A stretch of 11,057 nucleotides of DNA. Source: DASTQL01 sp035462845. GTDB taxonomy: Bacteria > Actinomycetota > Actinomycetes > Jiangellales > Jiangellaceae. Position 1 is the first letter of the stretch. The number at the start of each line of letters is the position of its first letter. Location: positions 1-11,057 of the forward strand of contig DATHTV010000057.1 of assembly GCA_035462845.1 (NCBI GenBank), given 5' to 3'. A model generated the notes under the pieces. The model was not told where the DNA came from. It searched no databases and saw only the letters and a list, made by a program, of their open reading frames with translations. Made by a program: the position numbers and the translations under genes. Shown here piece after piece: positions 1 to 8,529 of this stretch.

Positions 1-724
<724 letters not shown>

Positions 725-929
725 ACATATGACGAACCCCCACCCACCCCAACAGGAGCAGACAGAGACCATCGACACTGAGAATCACTCGAACCCCGGC
801 AAAAGACAGACAAACAAAGTCCGTCGTCTTCAACCAAAGGAATCCATCCACCAGCAACCACACCACCAAACCAACGACAGTGCAGCCACCCGCAGACGGG
901 GGTCAAACAAAATTTGGCATCGACATATA

Positions 930-952
930 GGCACGCTGTTGAGTTCTCAAGG
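930..952 (-). promoter_or_regulatory. conserved rrn leader motif (antitermination/processing element)
   Basis: The minus strand reads CTTGAGAACTCAACAGCGTG here. The TTGAGAACTCAACAG core is a recurrent element of actinobacterial pre-rRNA, found in rrn leaders and again in the 16S-23S spacer, and is usually discussed as a boxA-like antitermination or processing signal. Its presence about 205 bp upstream of 16S confirms that the rrn transcript starts upstream of it. The identification is by recognition of the motif; its exact function here is inferred. Confidence 0.7.
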
Positions 953-1013
953 ATCGGACGCCCACCAAGACCAACCCACCAACCGCGGGCCACCCTCAGG
1001 GCAACGAACCGTC

Positions 1014-1044
1014 ATTCTACCGGAGGTCCAGGTGCCCGGTCCAA
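1014..1044 (-). promoter_or_regulatory. candidate rrn promoter P2 (proximal)
   Basis: On the minus strand, TTGGAC at 1044-1039 and TAGAAT at 1019-1014 form a sigma-70-type pair with a 19-nt spacer; reading the -35 as TGGACC shortens the spacer to 18. The -10 is close to TATAAT, which is notable in such GC-rich DNA. Transcription would start near 1007, about 280 nt upstream of 16S and upstream of the conserved leader motif. Several promoters in series are common for actinobacterial rrn operons. The long spacer lowers confidence. Confidence 0.5.
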
Positions 1045-1178
1045 CCGGTCCCTGCCCGTCCAGGCCCCGCGCGAGACCTCACCGCCGGGCGCGTCGTGCC
1101 GCCGACGAGTAGGACTCTCGAGGAGACCCCCCGGTCGGCCGCCGTTCCCGGCGTCCCGCACCCGGCGAGGCGTGGAGA

Positions 1179-1208
1179 AACCTACGAGCCAGCAGCGGTC
1201 TCGGTCAA
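1179..1208 (-). promoter_or_regulatory. candidate rrn promoter P1 (distal)
   Basis: On the minus strand, TTGACC at 1208-1203 and TAGGTT at 1184-1179 are separated by 18 nt. TTGAC(C) with TAGGNT is the common form of strong vegetative promoters in front of actinobacterial rRNA genes. It lies about 60 bp downstream of the tyrS stop, so it is placed to drive the rRNA operon with a leader of roughly 450 nt. Confidence 0.6.
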
Positions 1209-1216
1209 ATCCCGCG

Positions 1217-1248
1217 CCGGTGACCCGCGCCACACCGGGTCACACCGG
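1217..1248 (-). terminator. possible weak hairpin terminator after tyrS
   Basis: The arms 1217-1226 (ccggtgaccc) and 1237-1248 pair over 10 bp with a 2-nt bulge around a 10-nt loop, including seven perfect consecutive pairs (gtgaccc/gggtcac). The hairpin sits 24 bp past the tyrS stop, where the mpg-tyrS transcript should end before the rrn promoter. There is no U-tract after it, so it is not a classical intrinsic terminator; U-less hairpins are proposed for actinobacteria but are hard to tell from chance in GC-rich DNA. Confidence 0.3.
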
Positions 1249-1260
1249 GTCACACCGGTG
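1231..1260. repeat. three tandem 10-bp repeats
   Basis: The unit cacaccgggt occurs twice exactly (1231-1240, 1241-1250) and a third time as cacaccggtg (1251-1260). The last copy forms the perfect palindrome acaccggtgt at 1252-1261. The array lies 12-41 bp past the tyrS stop codon and ends 23 bp before the P1 -35 box. Its role is unknown. It could simply be replication slippage, or a binding site or transcript-end structure between tyrS and rrn. Confidence 0.85.
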
Positions 1261-1271
1261 TAGTTCCCCCG

Positions 1272-2552
1272 TCAGCCGGCGACCTCGACCCCGGCCACGG
1301 TCCGCTTGCCCCGGCGCAGGACCAGCCACCGGCCATGGAGCAGGTCGTCCCGGGAGGGGGCCTGGTCAGGATCCGTGGCGGGGTCCAGCCGGCGGTTGTT
1401 CAGGTAGGCGCCCCCCTCGGCGAGCGTGCGCCGCGCCGCCGACCGGGACGGGGCGAGGCCGGTGGCCGCGAGCAGGTCCACGTACGAGGGCAGTCCGTCC
1501 CCGGCCTCGACGCGCACGTAGGCCGTCTCCCTGATCGCGTCGCCGAGAGTCCGTTCGTCGAGGTCCTCGAGCGCACCATGACCGAACAGGGCCCGGCCCG
1601 CGGCCGCGGCCTGCCGGCACTCCCGCTCTCCGTGGACGAGTGCCGTCACGTCCTCGGCCAGGGCGCGTTGAGCCTCGCGTGCGGCGGGACGCTCCTCGAC
1701 CGCCCGCACCAGGGCCTCGGTCTCCTCGCGGGTACGGAACGTGAAGATCTTCAGCCAGGCGACGACATCGCGGTCGTCCGCGTTGAGCCAGAACTGGTAC
1801 ATCGCGTACGGGGACGTCATCTCGGGATCCAGCCAGACGGTGCCGCCCTCGGTCTTGCCGAACTTCGTGCCGTCCGCCTTCGTCACCAGCGGCGTGGTGA
1901 ACGCGTGCACGGAGCGGCCCTCGACGCGGTGGACGAGGTCGACGCCGCTGGTGAGGTTGCCCCACTGGTCGCTCCCCCCGGTCTGCAGCACGCACCCGAA
2001 GCGCCGGTAGAGCTCGAGGAAGTCCATGCCCTGCAGGATCTGGTAGCTGAACTCGGTGAACGAGATGCCCTCCTGCGACTCCAGGCGGGCGCTCACCGAC
2101 TCCTTGGCGAGCATCCGGTTCACCCGGAAGTGCTTGCCCACGTCGCGCAGGAAGTCGATGGCCGACATCGGCGCGGTCCACTCCAGGTTGTTGACCGTGC
2201 GGGCGGCGTAGTCGCCCTCGAAGTCCAGGAACGGCTCGATCTGGCGCCGGATGCGCTCCACCCAGTCCTCGACGACGTCGCGGTCGTTCAGCGCGCGCTC
2301 CGCGCTGGGCTTGGGGTCGCCGATCAGGCCGGTCGCACCGCCCACCAGGGCGAGCGGACGGTGGCCCGCCTGCTGGAGGCGCCGCATCGTCAGGATCTGC
2401 ACGAGGTTGCCGACGTGCAGGCTGGGGGCGGTGGGGTCGAAGCCGCAGTAGAACGTGAGCGGACCGGCCGACAGGGCGGCCCGCAGCGCCTCGTCGTCGG
2501 TGGACTGCGCCACGAGGGAGCGCCAGTGGAGCTCGTCGAGGACATGGCTCAC
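1272..2552 (-). CDS. tyrS: tyrosyl-tRNA synthetase
   Basis: This cytoplasmic class I aminoacyl-tRNA synthetase charges tRNA-Tyr with tyrosine using ATP. The protein is 426 residues, the usual bacterial length. The N-terminal Rossmann domain carries the HIGH-type motif as HVGN (residues 46-49), followed by the tyrosine-pocket segments YQILQGMD (170-177) and GGSDQWGN (192-199). The KMSKS loop appears in the usual bacterial TyrRS form KFGKT (230-234). An S4-like RNA-binding domain closes the protein (about 357-424, with the SRSAARRTL segment). The GTG start at 2552 is chosen because it gives MSHVLDEL, the normal N-terminus, and is preceded by GGAGGAG at 10 nt. A reading frame remains open upstream to 2828 but has no homology-like sequence. 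The start overlaps the mpg stop by 4 bp (GTGA). It is the last protein gene before the rrn operon. Confidence 0.97.
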   Translation of the reverse strand: MSHVLDELHWRSLVAQSTDDEALRAALSAGPLTFYCGFDPTAPSLHVGNLVQILTMRRLQQAGHRPLALVGGATGLIGDPKPSAERALNDRDVVEDWVERIRRQIEPFLDFEGDYAARTVNNLEWTAPMSAIDFLRDVGKHFRVNRMLAKESVSARLESQEGISFTEFSYQILQGMDFLELYRRFGCVLQTGGSDQWGNLTSGVDLVHRVEGRSVHAFTTPLVTKADGTKFGKTEGGTVWLDPEMTSPYAMYQFWLNADDRDVVAWLKIFTFRTREETEALVRAVEERPAAREAQRALAEDVTALVHGERECRQAAAAGRALFGHGALEDLDERTLGDAIRETAYVRVEAGDGLPSYVDLLAATGLAPSRSAARRTLAEGGAYLNNRRLDPATDPDQAPSRDDLLHGRWLVLRRGKRTVAGVEVAG

Positions 2553-3232
2553 GGTCGCGGATCTCCTCCGTCGTCGGTCCGGTCGCGGTCCAGGGTGCCC
2601 GACCCCGTGGGCTGACGGCGCCGAGGGGTGTGCGCGCGGTAGGGCGACACGCTCGGGTCGCCGGCCGTCCAGAGCCGCCAGGGCCGCTCGGCGGCCCGGG
2701 ACAGCCCTACCCGCGGCCCCGAGCGGACGTCGGCGCCGGAGACACTGCGCCGGGCCGGCAGCACCTGCAGGGGTGAGGCGGCGGACGTCGTGTCCGCGCC
2801 GTCGAGCTCGCCCGTGACTCCGAGGCACCGAGCCAACCGCGCCGGTCCCCGGGCCAGGTCGCGGTCGGACCGGGCGCCGGGCCGCCGCGAGCGCACCCGC
2901 TCGACGCCCTCGACGACCTCACCGGCCCGGAGCAGGACGGCCGAGGCGTGACCCGGCGGCCCGCAGACGAGGTTCACGCACCAGTGCATGCCGTAGGTGA
3001 AGTACACGTAGGCCCGCCCGGGCGGTCCGTACATGACCGCGTTCCGCGGTGTCCGACCGCGCCAGGCGTGTGACCCGGGGTCCGCCTCCCCCGCGTACGC
3101 CTCCACCTCGCTGAGGCGGACGACCACCACGGAGCCGTCGACGTGGCTGCGCACCAGGCACCCCAGCAGGTCCCGGGCGACCTCGAGGACGGGCCGGTCG
3201 TAGAACTCGGGAGGGAGCGGGAGCGGTGCCAC
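2549..3232 (-). CDS. mpg: DNA-3-methyladenine glycosylase (AAG/MPG family)
   Basis: This base-excision repair enzyme flips out alkylated or deaminated purines (3-methyladenine, 7-methylguanine, hypoxanthine) and cuts the glycosidic bond. The 227-residue protein has the family's N-terminus (FYDRPVLEVARDLLG, 10-24) and the active-site segment SEVEAYAGEADPGSH (41-55). By alignment from memory with human AAG, E44 is the catalytic general base, Y46 stacks on the flipped base and H55 matches H136. YFTYGMHWCVN (77-87) supplies the conserved Asn, N87. RDLARGPARLARCLGV (124-139) is also typical. The core ends near PWRLW and SPYR (184-199), leaving about 28 extra residues rich in Arg and Asp. The GTG start is 4 bp after the argH stop and has no visible Shine-Dalgarno, so translation probably depends on coupling to argH. 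An mpg-tyrS pair also occurs in Mycobacterium tuberculosis (Rv1688-Rv1689). Confidence 0.94.
   Translation of the reverse strand: MAPLPLPPEFYDRPVLEVARDLLGCLVRSHVDGSVVVVRLSEVEAYAGEADPGSHAWRGRTPRNAVMYGPPGRAYVYFTYGMHWCVNLVCGPPGHASAVLLRAGEVVEGVERVRSRRPGARSDRDLARGPARLARCLGVTGELDGADTTSAASPLQVLPARRSVSGADVRSGPRVGLSRAAERPWRLWTAGDPSVSPYRAHTPRRRQPTGSGTLDRDRTDDGGDPRP
2563..2569 (-). promoter_or_regulatory. strong ribosome binding site of tyrS
   Basis: The minus strand reads GGAGGAG 10 nt before the GTG start at 2552. This fixes the tyrS start against the longer open frame, and it lies inside the last codons of mpg. It is among the best Shine-Dalgarno sequences in the window, which suggests tyrS can be translated well independently of mpg. 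Confidence 0.75.
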
Positions 3233-3236
3233 CGGG

Positions 3237-4653
3237 TCAGGCGAGCGGCTCGGCCGTGCCCGCCCACGCGCGGGCGTCCCGGGCGGCCGCGCGAGCGGCG
3301 GCCAGCTGCTCGCTCACCCGGACCGGAGCGGTCCCGCCGCGCCCGTCCCGGGACGCCAGGGAACCCTGCACCGTGAGGACGTCACGGACGCCGGGGGTCA
3401 GGTGAGCGGAGATCGCCGCGAGGTCGTCGTCCGCGAGGTCCCACAGCTCGATGCCGCGCTCCTCGCAGGCACGGACGCAGGCACCGGCGACCTCGTGCGC
3501 CTCCCGGAAGGGGACTCCCGTCCGGACCAGCCACTCGGCGACGTCGGTGGCGAGCGAGAAGCCCTGCGGCGCCAGCTCCTCCAACCGGTCGGTGTGGAAC
3601 CGCAGCGTCGCGACCAGGCCGGCGAACGCGGGCAGGAGCACCTCCAGGTTGTCGACGGCGTCGAACACCGGCGGCTTGTCCTCCTGCAGGTCGCGGTTGT
3701 ACGCGAGCGGCAGCCCCTTGAGCGTGGTGAGGAGCCCGGCCAGGTCGCCGACCACGCGGCCGGCCTTGCCGCGCGCGAGCTCGGCGATGTCGGGGTTCTT
3801 CTTCTGCGGCATGATCGAGGAGCCGGTGGAGTACGCGTCGTCCAGCGTGACGAACCCGAACTCCCGGGTGGCCCAGAGCACGACCTCCTCGGCGATGCGC
3901 GAGATGTCGACCGCCGTCATCGCGGCGACGAACACGAACTCGGCGAGCACGTCGCGCGACGCCGTGCCGTCGATCGAGTTCTCCACCGGTCCGTCGAAGC
4001 CGAGCTCCGTGGCGATCGCCTCGGGGTCGAGGCCCAGCGACGAACCGGCCAGGGCCCCCGAGCCGTACGGGCAGACCGCGGCGCGCCGGTCCCAGTCGCG
4101 CACGCGGTCGACGTCCCGCAGCAGCGGCCAGGCGTGGGCGAGCAGGTGGTGCGAGAGGAGCACCGGCTGGGCGTGCTGGAGGTGCGTGCGCCCGGGCATG
4201 GACACCCCGAGGTGCTCCTCGGCCTGGCCCACGAGGGCGTCGACGAGGTCCAGCAGCATCCCGGCCACCCGGCGGGCGTGGTCGCGCAGGTACATCCGCG
4301 GCAAGGTGGCGATCTGGTCGTTGCGGGAGCGGCCGGCGCGGAGCCGACCGCCCAGCTCCGGCCCGACCCGGTTTAGCAGCCCTCGCTCGAGGGCCGTGTG
4401 CACGTCCTCGTCGGCCTCGTCGGGGACGAAGGCACCCGAGACCACGTCGGCGTCGAGGGCGTCCAGCCCGGCGGTCATCGACTCGAGCTCGGGGTCGGAC
4501 AGCAGGCCGGCCCGGTGGAGTGCGCGGGCGTGCGCGCGAGAGCCGGCGACGTCGTACCGGGCGAGACGCCAGTCGACGTCCGTCCCCTTGCTGAGTGCGG
4601 CCAGGGCCTCCGACGGCCCCGCGGCGAAGCGGCCGCCCCAGAGGCTGACCCGC

Positions 4654-4661
<8 letters not shown>
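3237..4661 (-). CDS. argH: argininosuccinate lyase
   Basis: This enzyme performs the last step of arginine synthesis, splitting argininosuccinate into arginine and fumarate in the cytoplasm. The protein is 474 residues, normal for the fumarase/aspartase superfamily enzyme. It shows the N-terminal LWGGRF (7-12), GRSRNDQIAT (110-119) and GRTHLQHAQP (157-166, with the conserved Thr-His pair). The superfamily signature GSSIMPQKKNPD (280-291) contains the catalytic flexible-loop serine and the lysine. The start is the ATG at 4661, which overlaps the argG stop in ATGGCTGA. It is the only ATG start among the internal genes of the train, and the upstream Shine-Dalgarno is poor. An in-frame extension to 4754 lies inside argG and lacks family sequence. 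argG and argH are adjacent and act in sequence. Confidence 0.97.
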
Positions 4662-5855
<1,194 letters not shown>

Positions 5856-5859
<4 letters not shown>

Positions 5860-6425
5860 GGTTGGCTCCTTGGGGTCGGGTCGTACGGGGCGGTGCTCGG
5901 GGTGTCCTCGGCCGGGTCGCGGCCCTCCGCCAGGGCGAGGAAGCGCGCGGCCACGGCCTGCCCCCCGGCGGGCTCGCGGCTGATGACCAGGACGGTGTCG
6001 TCGCCGGCGATGGTTCCGAGCAGGTCGGGGAGGTCGGCGTGGTCGATGGCGGAGGCGAGGTACTGGGCCGCACCGGGCGGAGTGCGCAGGACGACGAGGT
6101 TCGCCGAGGCCTCCGCGGCCACCAGCAGCTCCTCGCTCACCCGGGCGAGCCGGGCGTCGAGGACGGCCTCCTGCGCGGCTCGTGGCGTACGGTCGCCGCC
6201 CTCGCCGGGCACCGCGTACACCAGGCCGGAGCCGGCCGGGTCGCGCACCTTGACCGCCCCGAGCTCGTCGAGGTCCCGGGACAGGGTCCCCTGCGTGACG
6301 GTGAAGCCGTGCTCGCCGAGCAGGTCGGCGAGCTCGCCCTGCGAGCGGACGGCGCGACGGCCGAGGATCTCGACGATCTTCTGGCGGCGGGCCGACTTGG
6401 TGGCGGGGACGGCAGCAGGGCTCAC
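5856..6425 (-). CDS. argR: arginine repressor
   Basis: ArgR is a DNA-binding protein that forms a hexamer with arginine as corepressor and shuts off arginine synthesis genes. The 189-residue protein has an N-terminal winged helix-turn-helix (about 12-62); the recognition segment TQGTLSRDL (44-52) matches the family's TQATVSRDI. The C-terminal oligomerisation and arginine-binding domain (about 83-168) contains GTIAGDDTVLVI (137-148), whose Asp pair contacts arginine. The last 20 residues or so (170-189), rich in Pro, Thr and Asp, extend beyond the typical end. The GTG start at 6425 follows GGGGAGG at 7 nt (6433-6439) and overlaps the argD stop by 4 bp. Lying within the operon whose promoter carries two ArgR-like operators, it probably regulates its own expression. 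Confidence 0.96.
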
Positions 6426-7645
6426 CTCGGCACCTCCCCGGTCCCGGCGGGACCGGTCGGTGCCGGGTGCACGGCCCACGCCGCGTCGAGCACCCGGGGC
6501 AGCGCCGCGACGAACGAGTCCGCCTGGTCCGCACCGAGCACGAGCGGCGGTGCGAGCCGGACCACGTCGGGCGCCACGTCGTTGACCACGAAGCCCGCCT
6601 CGAGCGCGGCCGCGGCGACCCGGTCGGCCACGGGGGTGCGCAGGACGATCCCCAGCAGCAGGCCGGCACCGCGGACCTCGGCGACCAGCGGGTGGCCGAG
6701 TCCGTCGACGCCCGACCGCAGCCGGGCGCCCACCTCGCCGACACGGGCCAGCAGCCCCTCCGACTCGATGGTGTCGAGCACCGCGAGCGCCGCCGCGGCG
6801 GCGACCGGGTTGCCGCCGAAGGTGCTGCCGTGGGAGCCGGGACCGAGCAGCCCGGCCGCAGCGCCGGCGGCCACGCACGCACCGACCGGGAACCCACCAC
6901 CCAGGCCCTTGGCCACCGTGACCACGTCCGGGAGCCGGTCGGGTGCCTGGAAGGCGAACCACTCGCCCGTCCGGCCGACGCCGGTCTGCACCTCGTCGAG
7001 CACCAGGAGCGTGCCGTTCCGCGACGTGATCGCCCGGGCGGCCTCGAGGTAGCCCTCGGGCGCCGGCCGCACCCCGCCCTCGCCCTGGACGGGCTCGAGC
7101 ACGACGGCCGCACAGGTGTCGTCGACCGCCCGGTCGAGGGCGGCCACGTCACCGTACGGGACGTGCTCCACGCCGCCCGGGAGCGGCTGGAACGGCTCCC
7201 TGGCCGCGGGCTTGGCAGTCAGCGCGAGCGCCCCCATGCTGCGGCCGTGGAACCCGCCCGCCGCGGCGACGACCCGAGGGCGGCCGGTCCGGCGGGCCAG
7301 CTTGAAGGCGGCCTCCAGCGCCTCGGTCCCCGAGTTGCAGAGGAAGACCCGGCCGTCCCCGCCGAACCCGAGCAGGGCGAGCAGCCGCTCGGCGAGCTCG
7401 ACCTGCGGCGGGGTGGCGAAGAAGTTCGAGACGTGGCCCAGGGTCGCCAGCTGGTGGCTGACGGCCTGCACCAGCGCCGGGTGCGCGTGGCCGAGCGAGT
7501 TGACCGCGATGCCCGCGAGCAGGTCCAGGTAGCGGCGCCCCTCGTCGTCCCACACCCAGCACCCCTCGCCGCGGACCAGGACCCGGCGCGGCGGGCCGTA
7601 CGTGTCCATCAGCGCCGCCGCGTGACGCGACTGCCACCCGGTCAC
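6422..7645 (-). CDS. argD: acetylornithine aminotransferase
   Basis: This PLP-dependent class III aminotransferase converts N-acetylglutamate semialdehyde and glutamate to N-acetylornithine and 2-oxoglutarate. The protein has 407 residues, typical for ArgD. Visible features are the phosphate-binding NSGTEALEAAFKLAR (104-118), GGFHGRSMGALALT (130-143), the cofactor-ring Asp in LDEVQTGVGRTG (D217) and the Schiff-base lysine in TVAKGLGGGFPVGA (K246). The GTG start at 7645 is chosen because it overlaps the argB stop by 4 bp and gives the normal N-terminus (TGWQSRHAAALMDTY). No Shine-Dalgarno precedes it, pointing to translation by reinitiation after argB. The enzyme may also serve lysine synthesis as a succinyl-DAP aminotransferase, as described for ArgD in other bacteria. 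argF, expected next in mycobacteria, is missing: argR follows directly. Confidence 0.97.
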   Translation of the reverse strand: MTGWQSRHAAALMDTYGPPRRVLVRGEGCWVWDDEGRRYLDLLAGIAVNSLGHAHPALVQAVSHQLATLGHVSNFFATPPQVELAERLLALLGFGGDGRVFLCNSGTEALEAAFKLARRTGRPRVVAAAGGFHGRSMGALALTAKPAAREPFQPLPGGVEHVPYGDVAALDRAVDDTCAAVVLEPVQGEGGVRPAPEGYLEAARAITSRNGTLLVLDEVQTGVGRTGEWFAFQAPDRLPDVVTVAKGLGGGFPVGACVAAGAAAGLLGPGSHGSTFGGNPVAAAAALAVLDTIESEGLLARVGEVGARLRSGVDGLGHPLVAEVRGAGLLLGIVLRTPVADRVAAAALEAGFVVNDVAPDVVRLAPPLVLGADQADSFVAALPRVLDAAWAVHPAPTGPAGTGEVPR

Positions 7646-8529
7646 GTGGGCACCACCATCGTGCCGACCCCCGAGTCGGTGAAGACCTCGAGCAGCAGGC
7701 AGTGCGGCACCCGCCCGTCGACGACGTGAGCCCGGGGGACCCCACCCTGGACCGCCCGCAGGCAGGCCTCCATCTTCGGGATCATCCCCGACCCGAGGCG
7801 GGGCATCAGGCCGGCCAGGTCGGCCGCCGAGATCTCGCTGAGCACGCCGCCGTCCCCCTCCGCCGGCCAGGTCGCGTACAGCCCGGCGACGTCGGTGAGC
7901 ACGACCAGCTTCTCGGCCCCGAGGGCCACCGCGAGCGCGGACGCGGCGGTGTCGGCGTTGACGTTGTGGACCCGCCCCTCGCGGTCGGGCGCCACCCACG
8001 CGACGACGGGGAGGCGACCGGCGTCGACGAGGTCCAGCACCGCCTCCGGGCGTACGCCGACGACGTCCCCGACGAGCCCGAGGTCGACCGGCTCCCCGTC
8101 GACCCACCCGTCGCGCCGTTCGGCCGTGAAGAGCCCGGCGTCCTCCCCCGAGAGGCCCACGGCGAACGGCCCGTGCTGGTTCACCAGACCGACGAGCTCG
8201 CGCCCGACCTGCCCGACCAGGACCATGCGGACCACGTCCATCGCCTCGGCGCTGGTGACGCGCAGGCCACCGCGGAACTCGCTGGCGATCCCGAGCCGGT
8301 CCAGCATGGCGCTGATCTGCGGTCCCCCGCCGTGCACGACGACCGGACGCAGCCCGGCGTACCTGAGGAAGACCACGTCCTCGGCGAAGGCCCGGCGCAG
8401 CGCGTCGTCGGTCATCGCGTTGCCGCCGTACTTGATGACCACGACCTTGCCGTGGAACCGCTCCAGCCACGGGAGGGCCTCGACGAGCGTGGCGGCCTTG
8501 GCGTGGGCGCCGGCCAGGTCGCGGCTCAC
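7642..8529 (-). CDS. argB: acetylglutamate kinase
   Basis: This amino-acid kinase family enzyme phosphorylates N-acetylglutamate with ATP and is usually the feedback-controlled step in organisms with the cyclic pathway. The protein has 295 residues. Motifs are VIKYGGNAM (31-39, phosphate-binding Lys K33), VVHGGGPQI (64-72), HNVNADTAA (188-196) and GSGMIPKMEA (246-255, K252). About 28 residues precede the first core strand (AATLVEALPWLERF, 12-25). They match the N-terminal helix that links dimers into the arginine-inhibited hexamer in Pseudomonas, Thermotoga and actinobacterial enzymes, so arginine inhibition is likely. The GTG start at 8529 overlaps the argJ stop by 4 bp and has no evident Shine-Dalgarno. 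The same frame stays open far upstream inside argJ and argC, but that part is not ArgB-like. Confidence 0.97.
   Translation of the reverse strand: MSRDLAGAHAKAATLVEALPWLERFHGKVVVIKYGGNAMTDDALRRAFAEDVVFLRYAGLRPVVVHGGGPQISAMLDRLGIASEFRGGLRVTSAEAMDVVRMVLVGQVGRELVGLVNQHGPFAVGLSGEDAGLFTAERRDGWVDGEPVDLGLVGDVVGVRPEAVLDLVDAGRLPVVAWVAPDREGRVHNVNADTAASALAVALGAEKLVVLTDVAGLYATWPAEGDGGVLSEISAADLAGLMPRLGSGMIPKMEACLRAVQGGVPRAHVVDGRVPHCLLLEVFTDSGVGTMVVPT

Larger units (their letters stand above)
725..1178 (-). other. rrn leader region (pre-16S transcript, no protein gene)
   Basis: This stretch between the rrn promoter and the 16S gene holds no credible coding region. The minus strand of 727-900 is unusually rich in G and T and much less GC-rich than the flanking genes, as expected of a pre-rRNA leader. 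It contains the conserved leader motif at 930-952 and a small hairpin at 889-900 (arms cccg/cggg). The leader normally pairs with sequence downstream of 16S to form an RNase III processing stalk, but that partner is outside the window. Confidence 0.75.

Noticed and set aside
912..950. TTGAGA...TATATG as a third rrn promoter
   Set aside because: The spacer is only 15 nt and the TTGAGA is part of the conserved pre-rRNA leader motif, which better explains the sequence.
914..1534. 206-codon plus-strand frame over the rrn leader and the end of tyrS
   Set aside because: The sequence is nearly all Arg, Pro, Gly and Ser, crosses the rrn promoters and overlaps tyrS; it is not protein-like.
1335..2615. 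426-codon plus-strand open frame opposite tyrS
   Set aside because: A codon-mirror shadow of tyrS whose length simply reflects the tyrS frame; the composition is Val/Gly/Arg/His-biased without a fold-like pattern.
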